DNA of 64,000 nt from Pseudoips prasinana (Eukaryota; Arthropoda; Insecta; Lepidoptera; Nolidae): positions 10,744,001 to 10,808,000 of the forward strand of contig OX621244.1 of NCBI GenBank assembly GCA_951640165.1. Reading direction: 5' to 3'. Below are positions 10,770-20,862 of this stretch, piece after piece. The position numbers and the translations under genes are program-made. The notes under the pieces are model-generated. The model did no database searches. It saw only the letters and a program-made list of their open reading frames with translations, and was not told where the DNA came from. How positions within the stretch are numbered: position 1 is the stretch's first letter; the number at the start of each line of letters is the position of its first letter.

Positions 10770-11032
10770 ATAATATACATATATATATTATAAGCCTGAA
10801 TGTATGTACGGTATATACAACAAAATAACATTTTGTACAATTTTTGACTGTCTTTCTGTTTGTTCCGGCTAATCTCTGAAATGTCTGGACCGATTTTGAC
10901 GGGACTTTTATTGGCAGGTAGCTGATGTAACTTAGGCTACGTTTATTTTAGAAACAATCTTTTATTTTAGAAAAAGCAAAAAAAATACTAAATGAACTAA
11001 TTAAAACGCGGATGAAGCGCGGGTACAGCTAT
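10770..11032 (+). mobile_element. Degraded Helitron, same family as 39535-39844
   Basis: Matches the reverse complement of 39535-39844 across 'ctgtttgttccggctaatct', 'gaccgattttgacgggactt' and 'ttggcaggtagctgatgtaa'. The 3' end reads 'gcgggtacagctatt', so the terminal CTAG has mutated to CTAT. The 5' end is unclear within a TA-rich patch. Confidence 0.65.
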
Positions 11033-11156
11033 TGTCAAGAAAAAAATAACTTAATTTGGAATAAGTAAAAATAAGATGAAATTAAGTAGGTAAAATTATA
11101 AAATAAAAATTAAAGAATCGACTGTTAGGCGGAACGAAGTTCGCCAGATCAGCTAG
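11033..11156 (+). mobile_element. Second Helitron 3' end with terminal hairpin
   Basis: Bases 11128-11145 (ggcggaacgaagttcgcc) form a 7-bp hairpin with one bulge, followed 11 bases later by CTAG (11153-11156) and then T. This is the textbook Helitron 3' terminus. The 5' end is not found; the upstream sequence is AT-rich and degraded. Confidence 0.65.
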
Positions 11157-11382
11157 TCTTATATATTATATAACATTCACACAATACATAAATAAACAAA
11201 TATTTTGGAATAATCCACTTCTTACTATGACACGCGGTACTCATTTCAGACACAATAGTAGAAATGGCATCTATCATATACCGGCATTGTGCCAGAAGAA
11301 GGGTTCTATGTTTATCTATAGATTCATATCGTCACATTACCAGATGGTAGCAATTTATTCAAGTGCGTACTTTAATCTTCAA
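11157..11382. other. No assignable feature
   Basis: Nothing recognised. Confidence 0.3.
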
Positions 11383-11447
11383 CGATTTGCTACGAGTACC
11401 TTCACGACACTTCTACAAAGTGTCGTGAAGTTACTCGTAGCAAATCG
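11383..11447. repeat. 30-bp inverted repeat, 5-base loop
   Basis: Arms 11383-11412 and 11418-11447 are reverse complements with one mismatch, separated by 'ctaca'. It lies in no recognised element and lacks a flanking duplication. Confidence 0.85.
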
Positions 11448-11590
11448 AATTCCAGTTTTATTCTTTAATACTTACGAATAAACACTTCACGTAGTAAATT
11501 AATTATCTCATAATTATCTCGTAGCAAATTTTTACTTCAGGAAGTACTATAGAAGTTAGAAGATTATGAGTACACAATCATCGAACTTAT

Positions 11591-11841
11591 TTTTTTTTAT
11601 ATTGGGACAATGTCACACAGATCATCCTAGCCCCAAACTAAGCAAAGCTTGTACTATGGGTACCAGGCGACGATATACATACTTATATAGATAGATAAAT
11701 ACTAATATACATAGAAAACATCCATGACTCAGAAACAAATATTCGTGCTCATCACACAAATATTTGCACTTACCGGGATTCGAACCCAGGACCACCAGCT
11801 TCGTAGGCAGGAGCACTACCAACTAGGCTACGGTGACCGTC
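11591..11841 (-). mobile_element. tRNA-headed SINE (family A)
   Basis: The minus strand starts with 'gacggtcaccgtagcctagt' (A-box-like region) and 'gggttcgaatcccggtaagt' (B box), then 'atttgtgtgatgagcacg', and ends in the shared tail 'gtacaagctttgcttagttt' and a T/A-rich end. Full copies lie at 13058 (+) and 36756 (+). Confidence 0.85.
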
Positions 11842-11864
11842 AAATTTTTATTATATTATATTTA

Positions 11865-11938
11865 TATGTCATTACAAACTAGCGGCATAATGTAAATTAT
11901 ATCATCAGTAGTAACTTGCCGCTAGTTGTAATGACATA
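11865..11938. repeat. 22-23-bp inverted repeat beside a SINE
   Basis: Left arm 11865-11887 and right arm 11917-11938 pair with one extra base in the left arm. The spacer is 29 bases. No flanking duplication. Confidence 0.75.
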
Positions 11939-12375
11939 AAATGTATGTCGGCTTTATCCCCAATGGATATTTCACATTAAGAAAACTTAGACGTATATAT
12001 TGCATTAATTTACTTAAAAGCGCTATTTATAATTACACGGGTCATTCTTCGTAATGTAGGCAGTAAGTTATTAGAGTTATACCTATGTGAAGTGTGACCT
12101 TGAACTAGGGTTATGTTAAGGTCATGAATACTCAATAAAATAAATTAAAATTAAACACGATTGACCATCAACTTTGATGAAAGTGTTAGCTTCGTACATA
12201 AAGGGGCGATCTAAATGATTAAAATGTGTACGTAAGTTTTTGTAGGATCATTACTCAAGTCTGTGTTATTCCATGACATGGTTAAATAGATATAAAGTTG
12301 ATATATCGTGAATAGAAAAACTTTTTGAGGTTCATCAGTTATATATAAGGGATGGGCAAGCCGTCACTACCGGAG
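11939..12375. other. No assignable feature
   Basis: AT-rich sequence; nothing recognised. Confidence 0.4.
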
Positions 12376-12632
12376 ATAATAATAGTCTGGGACATTATTC
12401 ACACACGGCCATCTGATCCCAAACTAAGCAGAGCTTCTACTATGGAAACCAGATAACTGGTATATTACATGTACTACTTTTCTTTTGTAGATAAATACTT
12501 ATATAGATAATTACACCCAGACAATGAACAAACAGACATGTTCATGCACACAAATGTCTGTCCTGGGTGGGAATCGCCCCCACGACCAGCGGCGTGAAAG
12601 TCAAGCATCTACCAACCACGCCAACTAGCCCG
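12376..12632 (-). mobile_element. tRNA-headed SINE (family B)
   Basis: The minus strand carries 'ggcgtggttggtagatgctt' (head), a B-box region diverged to 'gggggcgattcccaccc', 'tgtgtgcatgaacatgtctg' and the shared tail, ending in an ATT-rich 3' end. Confidence 0.8.
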
Positions 12633-12751
12633 TCAAAGATCAGGTCCAAGACCACGTTACGTCTTTTCCGGGGCACACAGCGAACTTAAGGGATTTGAAC
12701 CCAATTCTTGACGATAAATCGTTGTAAGTCCGAGAACCTCTTTATTTGAGG

Positions 12752-12891
12752 TACAGACGCCAGCACATTCAGCTACCCCAATCTGTTAAATTCCTTTGAT
12801 AGATTTTCAACTTTATCACATAAGCATAAGGTTCACTTTCAATTGGGGAAATTTGACAGATTGGGGTAGCTTGATGTGCTGGCGACTGTAC
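12752..12891. mobile_element. TA-flanked MITE, copy 2
   Basis: Same 140-base inverted-repeat element as at 3995. Left end TACAGACGCCAGCACATT; right end 'gatgtgctggcgactgta', with one mutated base in the terminal word. Confidence 0.85.
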
Positions 12892-13057
12892 AACAAGCTA
12901 CTGCTACCGGTACCGTATTCGATCACAAATAACGGCTTGTTGGCCTATAACAACGAGGCCTCACGTGGATAAGCCACTTCACCAGTCTTCTACTATCCAC
13001 CCACTCGTCTTTGAGTACCTATGTTTTACTTGCTGCTATTGTCGAACATCAAACCTT

Positions 13058-13346
13058 GACGGTCACCGTAGCCTAGTTGGTAGTGCTCCTGCCTACGAAG
13101 CTGGTGGTCCTGGGTTCGAATCCCGGTAAGTGCAAATATTTGTGTGATGAGCACGAATATTTGTTTCTGAGTCATGGATGTTTTCTATGTATATAAGTAT
13201 TTATCTATCCATATAATCCATATATCCATATAAAATGTATACCGTCGACTGGTACCCATAGTACAAGCTTTGCTTAGTTTGGGGCTAGGATGATCTGTGT
13301 GACATTGTCCCTAGATATTATTATATTAATAAAAAAAAAAAAAAAA
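13058..13346 (+). mobile_element. tRNA-headed SINE (family A), full length with A-tail
   Basis: The best family-A copy. tRNA-like head with A-box region 'tagcctagttggtag' and B box 'gggttcgaatcccgg'; middle 'atttgtttctgagtcatgga'; shared tail 'gcttagtttggggctaggat'; then ATTATT and a 16-base poly-A run (13331-13346). The long A run suggests a relatively young copy. It is inverted relative to the copy at 11591-11841. Confidence 0.9.
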
Positions 13347-14689
13347 CCTCTCAGATACATATTACCCGTACATCCAAAATCGGTTCTACTTCTTCGATCT
13401 TTCACAATGTGTCACAAATAATTGGCCAGTGGTTAATTATGATTAATTACTTACATAAAAACGACGGAACTAGGGACAGTAGATAAATACAAAATAATTA
13501 CGTCTACAGTTTATTCGACAGAACAAACAATACAGTCTAATGAAGCAAAGTTTAAATTGGTTTTCAACTTTTGCCATGGTTCTTGTAAAGGATTTACTTT
13601 TGCTGTGCCGTCACTGTCATTTACTTCAGCCGAGCCAGTTGAATTACGTTTAAACCTACTCATACTTAGTACACCAAAAAGGGTGCTGTAACTTGAATGT
13701 TAGATAAAGCTAGAAAAGCCTGTCTGTGTAATCAACAATTCAAAATTCATCGCCCGATTTCGATTTGAACAGTTTTTAAGAGGTAATTTTTTTTACGCAC
13801 GATAGACTTGGGGAGTAAGCTGGCGTATGATTGACGAGAGCGTTACGAAAATTGTGATCGGGTGAGGTGAACGGAAGTTGGGAGGGTGATATAAATTAAT
13901 AATGATAGAATGAGAGAGAGAGAGAGAGTTAAGTTTCGTATATTACATTAGGGGCAAGGGAGTGAGGTGCGAGCACAACATAAGATGGAAATAAAGAAGT
14001 TTTATTTCAGTCGTGTGGTCTAAAACTCGTTTTTTGTATGAAAATATATGTTTATTATGTTACACTAGATACTTAAAATGAAAAACAGCTACGTGATACT
14101 GCAGCCTCGCCATTTCTGAAAACATAAAATGCCTGAAACAAAGACTTTAAGACGCATATCATCGTGATTCGTTAAGATTAATAAATGTACATTAATAAAC
14201 ATTAATTTTAGTTTGACTGTACTAATCCCTAAAAAATAAAATTGTGCAGTATTAGCATAGCATAAAATAAAAGTACCAAAAACCCTATAGGTATCGGAAT
14301 AGTGTTTATGAAAAGCATGAAAACTAGTATTTGTTGCCTAAAAATAATAGTCTTTATTTTCTAATAAAGAAAGAGGGAAGTAATTAAGCTTAACTTGTTA
14401 TTATACGTGGCGTATAAAGGTACCTTTACAACATGTACACGTGTCTCGTGTACCCGCCTGTATGTAAATTGCTGGAAAGTTCTGTACCGTGTAGTATTGC
14501 AATAGAACTAATGTAGCGATGTTTATTAATAAACCCATTAAGACACCTTAGGGAAAGGCAACACGCTTAAAGTTAATATGGCTGCATTAATCTTGCAAAT
14601 TCATAATTTTTTAATAATTTCTGTTTAAAAAAATATACAACTCAACAACAGTTTAAAGAATAACAATGTCCTCCATGTCCATCCATTTT
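13347..14689. other. No gene; short GA microsatellite
   Basis: About 1.3 kb of AT-rich DNA. A (GA)n run of about 17 bases lies near 13912-13928. No supported coding sequence or element end. Confidence 0.45.
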
Positions 14690-14758
14690 TATCTTTGGGG
14701 GAGGCCTTTGTCCAGCTGTGGACGTCTTTCGGCTGATATGATGATGATAATGATGAAT
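14690..14758 (+). mobile_element. RTE-type LINE 3' tail fragment
   Basis: Matches the end of the RTE fragment at 16558 ('aggcctttgtccagctgtgg', 'gtctttcggctgatatgatg') and ends in ATGATG-like repeats. Confidence 0.7.
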
Positions 14759-14765
14759 GGCCGAA

Positions 14766-15036
14766 TGCCGAATTTCGGCCACGGCAGCCAGTGTGACAAT
14801 GGTGTCTAGCCAACTTCGCAGGACATATATTAGTGCACTTTCTATTCCATCATTCTCATGAACTGATGCGACGGGACGACTAGTAACACGAGCGGAAAGA
14901 AGTCAGGTATAGGACCGATGGTATTACGTGCAATCCCCCCAACTCCCAGACTTGGGGCTACTGCTGAGGAATTTTCTTTCCGGAAAAATCCCAAAGTCAC
15001 TTTTAGGCCCGATCCGGGATTTGAACCCAGGACCAA
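14766..15036 (-). mobile_element. tRNA-headed SINE (family D)
   Basis: The minus strand begins with a tRNA-like head whose B box reads 'gggttcaaatcccgg' (15013-15027 in reverse) and continues through 'ccccaagtctgggagttggg', 'tcatgagaatgatggaatag' and 'ggccgaaattcggc'. The second copy is at 41636-41905. Confidence 0.7.
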
Positions 15037-15087
15037 CGAGGCAGCCAAAAGAATACTTGATGGGTATTCTTTTGGCTGCCTCGTTGG
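15033..15087. repeat. Perfect 24-bp inverted duplication of a SINE head
   Basis: Arms 15033-15056 and 15064-15087 are exact reverse complements with a 7-base loop. The left arm is the native start of the family-D SINE (minus strand); the right arm is an inverted copy. This fits a template-switch event rather than an ancient inverted repeat. Confidence 0.9.
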
Positions 15088-15097
15088 GCTATATCTA

Positions 15098-15136
15098 CAC
15101 CTCCAATTTAAATAAATATTATTTAAATTGGAGGTG
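15098..15136. repeat. Perfect 18-bp inverted repeat, 3-base loop
   Basis: Arms 15098-15115 and 15119-15136 pair exactly around 'ata'. It lies 10 bases after the hairpin at 15033-15087. Confidence 0.85.
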
Positions 15137-15159
15137 CGCATACTTAGTGCACTTCGTAT

Positions 15160-15308
15160 ATGGTTGGCGAGGTAAAGCGTAAGCACGCGGTCGGTATGTA
15201 GATTACTGTCTGTCAGTGGTTCCAATTTCTGAACATCTCCGAATCAGGACCGACCGATAAATCTGTCCTGGAAGCACGGCCAGATTTATCGGTCGGTCCC
15301 GATTGCTG
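15160..15308 (+). mobile_element. 5S-headed SINE, degraded copy with internal hairpin
   Basis: Keeps 'ttggcgaggtaaagcgtaag' and 'acgcggtcggt' from the 5S-like head and 'tcggtcggtcccg' from the core. A perfect 19-bp inverted duplication (15247-15265 and 15281-15299, 15-base loop) lies inside. Its right arm overlaps the native core, so the left arm is the newcomer. Confidence 0.6.
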
Positions 15309-15361
15309 TTATTTAAAAACTGTAATCAGGCCATGTTGGAGATCTACCGGGCTGGTGGGTT

Positions 15362-15722
15362 CGCGGGCTGGTTAGTTGGCGTGGGTGGCAAATGCTTGAC
15401 GCAGGCCGTGGGTTCGATTCCCACCCATTACACATATTTGTGTGCATTAAGTAGGTAGGTAGGTATAAAATAAAATAAAAAAGGTTTTTATTCACGTAGA
15501 CTTTAAAAAAGCGCTTGTAAATAGTCAGAACATGTTTGTAGTAATATAGTTGTATTTGATATTATTTCTAGTAACATAGATATTTAGGTAAGTACATCTT
15601 GTATGAAAACATTTATAAAATTTATTTTATTAATGTATTTAAAATAACACGATTTTCCATAGTACGAGCTCTGCTTACTTGGGGATCAGATGGCCGTGTT
15701 TGAATAATGACCCAGGATATTA
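15362..15722 (+). mobile_element. SINE family B with its middle replaced by a LINE 3' fragment
   Basis: The head is at 15362-15447 (B box 'gggttcgattcccaccc', 'atttgtgtgcat') and the tail at 15654-15722 ('ctctgcttacttggggatca', 'gatggccgtgtttg'). Between them, 15464-15548 is the reverse complement of the LINE 3' end at 19771-19857 ('gtctacgtgaataaa...' on its own strand). The SINE middle is lost rather than duplicated, so a clean target duplication cannot be read. Confidence 0.65.
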
Positions 15723-15724
15723 TT

Positions 15725-15777
15725 ATTGGGTGGCTTGAACAACTCTGACATCAGGGTAACCACTGCCTATACTACAG
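15725..15777 (+). mobile_element. Fragment of the 5S-headed SINE tail
   Basis: Matches the 3' part of the family: 'gggtggcttgaacaactctg' then 'cagggtaaccactgcctata'. The head is missing. Confidence 0.65.
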
Positions 15778-16123
15778 AGGAAGATGTAAATCGGCTCACA
15801 AACAAAAGAGATATCGCGCAATAGTAACACAGTAATTGCTACGATGAAAAGTAATCGTATGGAACACCTCCTCCTTTTATAAAGTCGGTTAGTTACTACT
15901 ACTACCATCTGCTACGTATTCATAATATATTTCCTTTAGTTTGGTAAACGATATAGTTGAGTGGAAAACGATGTATCTTCAGCCTCGCCTAACAAGAAAG
16001 TAATGCCTCCTACTTGTTGCGTCTTAGAAATAAGACAGAAAGTTCACATTATCGGGAATAGTTTCTTGTGCCTTTTAGGGTACTGTAAAAGGGGGTGAAA
16101 CGATATGGGAACAACATTTTACT
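15778..16123. other. No assignable feature
   Basis: Nothing recognised. Confidence 0.35.
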
Positions 16124-16231
16124 TCATCATATCATCTAAAAGACGTCCACGGCTGGATATAGAACTCCCTCAAGCGCTGCCCGCATCTAGCGAAATCGGT
16201 GGCCCTCACACGATCATCGGTCCATCTTAAG
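16124..16231 (-). mobile_element. RTE-type LINE 3' tail fragment
   Basis: The minus strand matches the RTE end ('ccacggctgg' in reverse, 'gaccgatgatcgtgtgaggg') and finishes in a degraded ATGATG tail near 16124-16133. Confidence 0.65.
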
Positions 16232-16246
16232 TTTTAATCGGAGCCG

Positions 16247-16512
16247 TTGGCGGGCCTGTTGGCGTGGTTGGCAAATGCTTGCTTTTCGCGTCCGAGGTCG
16301 TGGGTTCGATTCCCACCCAGGACAAATATTTGTGTGCATGAACATGTCTGTTTGTCCTGAGTCTGGGTGTAATTATCTATATAAGTATGTATTTACAAAA
16401 GAAAAGTAGTATATGTATTATATCAGTTATCTGGTTTCCATAGTACAAGCTCTGCTTAGTTTGGGGTCAGATGGCCGTGTGTTAATAGTGTCCCAGAATA
16501 TTATTTATTATT
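16247..16512 (+). mobile_element. tRNA-headed SINE (family B), best copy
   Basis: Head 'ggcgtggttggcaaatgctt', B box 'gggttcgattcccaccc', then 'aatatttgtgtgcatgaaca', 'tgtttgtcctgagtctgggt', 'gtaattatctatataagtat', 'agaaaagtagtatatgtatt', tail 'tggtttccatagtacaagct' and 'ggggtcagatggccgtgtgt', ending in ATT repeats. Head plus shared tail is the usual SINE build: polymerase III promoter, body and a LINE-recognised 3' end. Confidence 0.9.
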
Positions 16513-16557
16513 TAAGTTTTAATTATGTATAGGTATTGTCCGTGCGAGATCGAATCG

Positions 16558-16872
16558 GAAATGCTGAGATCCGCAGGTGAACCAAAGTCACCGACATAGC
16601 CGTAAGAATTGCCAAGCTGAAGTGGCAGTGGGCAGGGCACATAGCTCGTAGAGCCGACGGCCGCTGGGGCAGAAAGGTTCTCGAGTGGCGACCACGAACC
16701 GGAAGACGCAGCGTGGGCAGGCCTCCTACAAGATGGACCGATGATCTTGTGAGGGTCGCTGGAAATCGCTGGATGCGGATAGCGCAAGACCGGCAATTGT
16801 GGAGATCTTTGGGGAGGCCTTTGTCCAGCAGTGGAAGTCTTTCGGCTGATACGATGATGATGATGATGATAG
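16558..16872 (+). pseudogene. RTE-type LINE ORF2 C-terminus
   Basis: The plus strand encodes the C-terminal tail of an RTE-like endonuclease/RT protein: IAKLKWQWAGHIARRADGRW, a GRKVLEWRPR segment, GRRSVGRPPTRWTDDLVRVA and GNRWMRIAQDRQLWRSLG. A stop interrupts the frame near 16575. A one-base shift at the final run of Gs separates the last residues from the expected EAFVQQW ending. It ends in the ATGATG array (about 16853-16871) typical of this lepidopteran LINE. The catalytic domains are absent. Confidence 0.8.
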
Positions 16873-17186
16873 GAATTGTCCGCATCACTATTCACTCCGG
16901 CTTTTCAATTCACCCCGTTTTACCGTAAGTTGATAATACCCATGTCATGAATTTAAGCGAAGAATTATGTTATGGCCAAAATAAAGATTATTTTATCGCC
17001 ATTTAATCACAGAATAACAGTTACTCAAACGAATTTCAAATTGAGTAGTCTGTATAACATACTTATGGACAAAGTAAAATATATTAATTAAGTTTTGTTT
17101 TATTTTGGCTGTTAAAAACCTATTTATTTAGGATACACTAACGTAATTGGTATTGAATTCTGATGGATCCAAAACGTTTTATGATT
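16873..17186. other. No assignable feature
   Basis: AT-rich sequence; nothing recognised. Confidence 0.35.
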
Positions 17187-17510
17187 AAGGAAGATCTCTG
17201 TGTCCGAGCGGTTAGCCGTCTGGTCGAACGTTAACGCGCAGGAGATCCTTGGCTCGACTCGCCGACCAATCATTGTGTAAAAACAAAGATTTATTTCGGG
17301 GTCTGGTTGGTCGAGGCACGGAGGTTAGCCCCCTTCGTGCCTCGGAGATCACATTAAGCTGTCGGTCCCGGTTGTTATTAAAAAAAATATGACCATCGTT
17401 TCAGGTAGTCGGAAGCCAAATAGAATCCGTTTTTTGGTCTAACCTTCTTAGTTACTGGTTCCTTACGCATTTCATGGTGAGATGGCAACTACCCGAATAA
17501 TTCTGGTAGG
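17187..17510 (+). mobile_element. tRNA-headed SINE (family E) carrying the shared core
   Basis: The head 'tgtccgagcggttagccgtc' resembles a tRNA A-box region, and 'cttggctcgactcgcc' a decayed B box. The body contains 'tgcctcggagatcacattaa' then 'gctgtcggtcccggttgtta', which matches the core of the 5S-headed SINEs (for example 38949). The 3' boundary is approximate. Confidence 0.65.
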
Positions 17511-18080
17511 CAATATCTTTATGACAATTTTTTTTATTTTTTTTTTTTAAACAAAGCCGTAATACTTGTCGAGACCCACTTTATTACTTCGCGATAACAC
17601 GCAAAAATGAGCTCTACTATTGCAATTCGATATTTTTCTAAGTAATTGGTATTAGTGGAAACATTTTTTACCAAAAATGAAACTGTAGCTTTCATACACA
17701 CATGAAAGGCACGTGAAGTGTCGTTTTACTTGATTTCCGGCCATTTTGATCGCCGTTTTTCCGTATGAACTCAGATATATATCTGCTACCAAGTTAGCTG
17801 GTCTCCGTTGAAGTTGGCCGCCGTAGTTGAAATTCGAGATGTAGAACTTTAATTGCAGAGTCGCTGACCTCCACAAAAGCGGGTGCAACGAGGACGTTCG
17901 ACATGAATTCGTTCGACGTTCATCTAATCCATATTCATTATCAAACCCACTCGTTGGAGACTAATTTATTGACTTTTCGTATTATTAGCTGCTGTGACGT
18001 ATATTATGGCAATATACGTCACAGCAGGATAGTAGAGTATCCTACTCAACTCATAATGATATTCCATAGCACAGAATTTT
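17511..18080. other. No gene; 17-bp perfect hairpin at 17989-18027
   Basis: Arms 17989-18005 and 18011-18027 pair exactly around 'atggc'. The minus-strand 78-codon frame at 17652-17888 is not recognisable as any family I know. No element ends seen. Confidence 0.5.
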
Positions 18081-18220
18081 GTACAGACGCCAGCACATCC
18101 AGCTTCCCCAATTTGTCAAATTTATTTTATAGATTTCAACTTTATCACATAATCATAAGGTTCACTTTCAATTGGGGAAATTTGACAGATTGGGGTAGCT
18201 TGATGTGCTGGCGTCTGTAC
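18081..18220. mobile_element. TA-flanked MITE, copy 3 (best ends)
   Basis: Both termini are intact: the left end reads gtacagacgccagcacatc and the right end 'gatgtgctggcgtctgtac'. Arms of about 40 bases enclose a small AT-rich centre. Copies at 3995, 12752 and 19271. Confidence 0.9.
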
Positions 18221-19065
18221 ATATTGGAATAACACAAATATAGGTATAAAAACAAATGCAATGCCATCAGTATGCAAAGCATTAGCGTGACATGAAGAGA
18301 TTAGATTAGATATTGATGAGGGTTGATTATTAATAGATGTACCTACCTCATTTGCAAATTAAATGCTTAGTTTGATTCATTGATGAGTAAGCCGGAAGTT
18401 TGCAAGCAATGAGTAACAAAACATTACTCACGTTAGTATGTCTTGCATATCTGAATAGAATGCGGTTTTAACTTATTTACGGCCTTTCATGACCTTAAAC
18501 ATTTGGCTACAGTGACATTTTGTCCCTTGCGTAACTTCCATCAAATGACTGACTGTGATGACTAAACAGTTTCATTGAAACAATGAGTGTAGCTTTCAAA
18601 CTGTGTTGATGACGTAATATTAAACAAAATTCTACCTCTATGACTAATAACATGCATTATATCAACGATGTAAAGGCACCTAATCTTTTTATAGAACCTG
18701 AAACATATTTGTATTTAACGCGATTTAATTTATATATCATGTTATCAAGTACTCAATAGCCGCGCAACGGTTATGACGTAGCTGCTATGTTATGATAATA
18801 TTTTTATACTGTGATTATTTATTTGATTAGTGATTATCATTTATTAATTACTATGATAATTCTATAATAATTTTACATCTTAAAACTATTAATAATTGAT
18901 ATTAGACTTTCAAATGGTTGTCACTGATAAAAATATAAATAGGATAGGAGAATTATTAAAGAGGCATTCTTGGTACGACAGTAGATGAGAACGTTACTCT
19001 GTTCGATTAAATATTGTGTGTGGAAAATATCTCGGAGCTTTAATGTAGAACCTACAAGGGCGTAA
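18221..19065. other. No assignable feature
   Basis: AT-rich DNA with many short TTAAT/ATAAT words; no supported feature. Confidence 0.4.
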
Positions 19066-19247
19066 TAATCATCATCATCATCATATTAGCCGAAAGGCGA
19101 CCCGCAACGATCTCTACAACAGCCGGTCTAGCGCTATTCGCATCCAGCGGTGTACAGCGACCCTCACAAGATCAATTATCGGTCATTCTTGTAGGGGGCT
19201 TACCCACGCTGCGTCTTCTCGTTCGTGATTGCAACTCAAGAACCATA
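19066..19247 (-). mobile_element. RTE-type LINE 3' tail fragment
   Basis: Starts with a (ATC)n run in + orientation, the reverse of the ATGATG tail. The minus strand then follows the RTE C-terminal region: 'gcgaatagcgctagaccggc', 'gatcttgtgagggtcgctgt' and 'gaagacgcagcgtgggtaag'. Confidence 0.75.
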
Positions 19248-19270
19248 GACTGAACCATTCAGACAATATG

Positions 19271-19409
19271 TACAGACGCTAGCATAACAAGCTAACCCAA
19301 TCTGTCCAATATCCCCAGTTGAAAGTGAATCCTATGCTTTTGTGATAAAGTTGAAAATCTATAAAAGAAATTTAATAGATTGAGGTAGCTAGATGGGCTG
19401 TCGTCTGTA
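19271..19409. mobile_element. TA-flanked MITE, copy 4 (diverged)
   Basis: Left end TACAGACGCTAGCATAAC, right end 'gatgggctgtcgtctgta'. Several substitutions relative to copy 3, so it is an older copy. Confidence 0.8.
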
Positions 19410-19495
19410 CTAAAAATATAGCTACAATTTTAAATTTCGATAATTAAACTTATACATGATCTCTTTAAATTTAAATTTAATAAATTAATTAAATT

Positions 19496-19706
19496 AAAAA
19501 AAGACAACGCCCGCATTAGGGAATATAATCCCTGTGTCGCGAGGTACTTTACACACATACTCGTATATTAGACGGACACTAATTACATCCAGACTCAAAA
19601 CAACTATTTATGGGTCACACAAATTGTGGTCCAGCGCGGGACTCGAACCCGTGACACGAAGCGTCGAGGCGACTGTCTTATCCGCTGCGCCACACGTGCA
19701 GTCAAT
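19496..19706 (-). mobile_element. tRNA-headed SINE (family C)
   Basis: The minus strand begins 'ttgactgcacgtgtggcgca' and 'gcggataagacagtcgcctc' (tRNA-like A-box region), B box 'gggttcgagtcccgcgc', then 'ttgtgtgacccataaatag' and ends 'ctaatgcgggcgttgtcttt'. A close copy lies at 41033-41242. Confidence 0.8.
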
Positions 19707-19770
19707 ATGTACCTGGAAATAATTATAATAATAAAATATAATAATAAATAATAATAATAAATATATAAAT

Positions 19771-19860
19771 AATATATTACTACAAACTTGTTCTGACTAA
19801 TTACAAGCGCTTTTTTAAAGTCTACGTGAATAAAGGCCTTTTTTATATTATTTTATTTAA
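19771..19860 (+). mobile_element. LINE 3' end with AATAAA
   Basis: Contains 'ttttaaagtctacgtgaata' followed by 'aataaaggcc' and a T/A tail. It is the inverted counterpart of 15464-15548. Only the 3' end is present. Confidence 0.6.
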
Positions 19861-20189
19861 GAATAAAAAACATTTTTTTACAAACAGTAAAGACTAGCTG
19901 CCTTTAACTAAATGCTCCCGAACCGAGCTCGATGCATTTCGTCTGATATTTTACCGATACTCGTACATTTGCATGATTAGATTTTTACGACTTATCCATG
20001 AAATATCAAAGTCATCGTAAAGTTTCGGTTTTATATCTCGATCGTGCGAGAAATAATTAAAATGGGGAAATGGAGAAAGTACATACTCTGTTGCTATGTC
20101 ATTATGATGATGTACTTATTGGAGAGCGTGTTAGCGATAAAATTGCCTAGAAGAGATCGCGTTAGATCGCAATAGGCCACCAGTTGAAT
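19861..20189. other. No assignable feature
   Basis: Nothing recognised. Confidence 0.35.
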
Positions 20190-20862
20190 GAAATAAGTTA
20201 ATTTCCTCGTGTATATCCATTGTTTTGTTTTACTAAAAGTTAAACAAAACAATTGATACAATCGATGAGACTAAAAACCGTTTTGTTCTAAAAGTAAAAC
20301 CAGACAATGGATACAAACAAGGAAATTTACTTATTTGAATGCAATTGGCTTTCTTATCGCTAAAAGCGGTCTCTACCAGGCAATGGCTTCCAAAATTCTT
20401 TTAGCAATAAAGTGTACTTCTATTTCTTTCTCTCCTTCTCCTTCAGGTATTCCAGGTACATTTATCGTAAGCATCTCTAACTATAAAGGAAAATGCCCAC
20501 TATTGTTCGGGAATTGGTTGCGCAAAACGGTTTTTAGTCTCATCGATTATATCCATTGTTTTGTTTTACTAAAAGTTAAACAAAACAATTGATACAATCG
20601 ATGAGACTAAAAACCGTTTTGTTCTAAAAGTAAAACCAGACAATGGATACAAACAAGGAAATTTACTTATTTGAATGCAATTGGCTTTCTTATTGCTAAA
20701 AGCGGTCTCTACCAGGCAATGGCTTCCAAAATTCTTTTAGCAATAAAGTGTACTTCTATTTCTTTCTCTCCTTCTCCTCCAGGTACATTTATCGTAAGCA
20801 TCTCTAACTATAAAGGAAAATGCCCACTATTGTTCGGGAATTGGTTGCGCTGTTTTTGGTCC
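20190..20862. repeat. Two tandem fold-back repeats (period 336 bp)
   Basis: Two near-identical units: for example, 'gaatgcaattggctttctta' starts at 20336 and again at 20672. Unit 2 lacks 9 bases present in unit 1. At the junction, 20524-20547 and 20597-20620 are exact 24-base reverse complements, and the inner part also pairs, so 20524-20620 is a near-perfect 97-base hairpin. The start of unit 1 (20192-20235) also pairs imperfectly with 20284-20333. The shared 60-codon plus-strand frame is preserved only because the copies are young. This may be a head-to-tail dimer of a fold-back element; no TSD was found. Confidence 0.75.

Noticed and set aside
13058..13140. Functional tRNA genes at the A/B-box heads (13058, 16247, 19496, 35525, 36756 and others)
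   Set aside because: Each head is followed by a conserved SINE body and tail and recurs as a dispersed family; I could not close a mature tRNA cloverleaf.
14842..15225. 127-codon minus-strand frame
   Set aside because: Runs through a SINE and two secondary hairpins; not a gene.
16512..16895. Two overlapping minus-strand frames of 121-127 codons
   Set aside because: They are the reverse of the RTE C-terminus plus its trinucleotide tail (His/Ile runs come from the ATGATG array).
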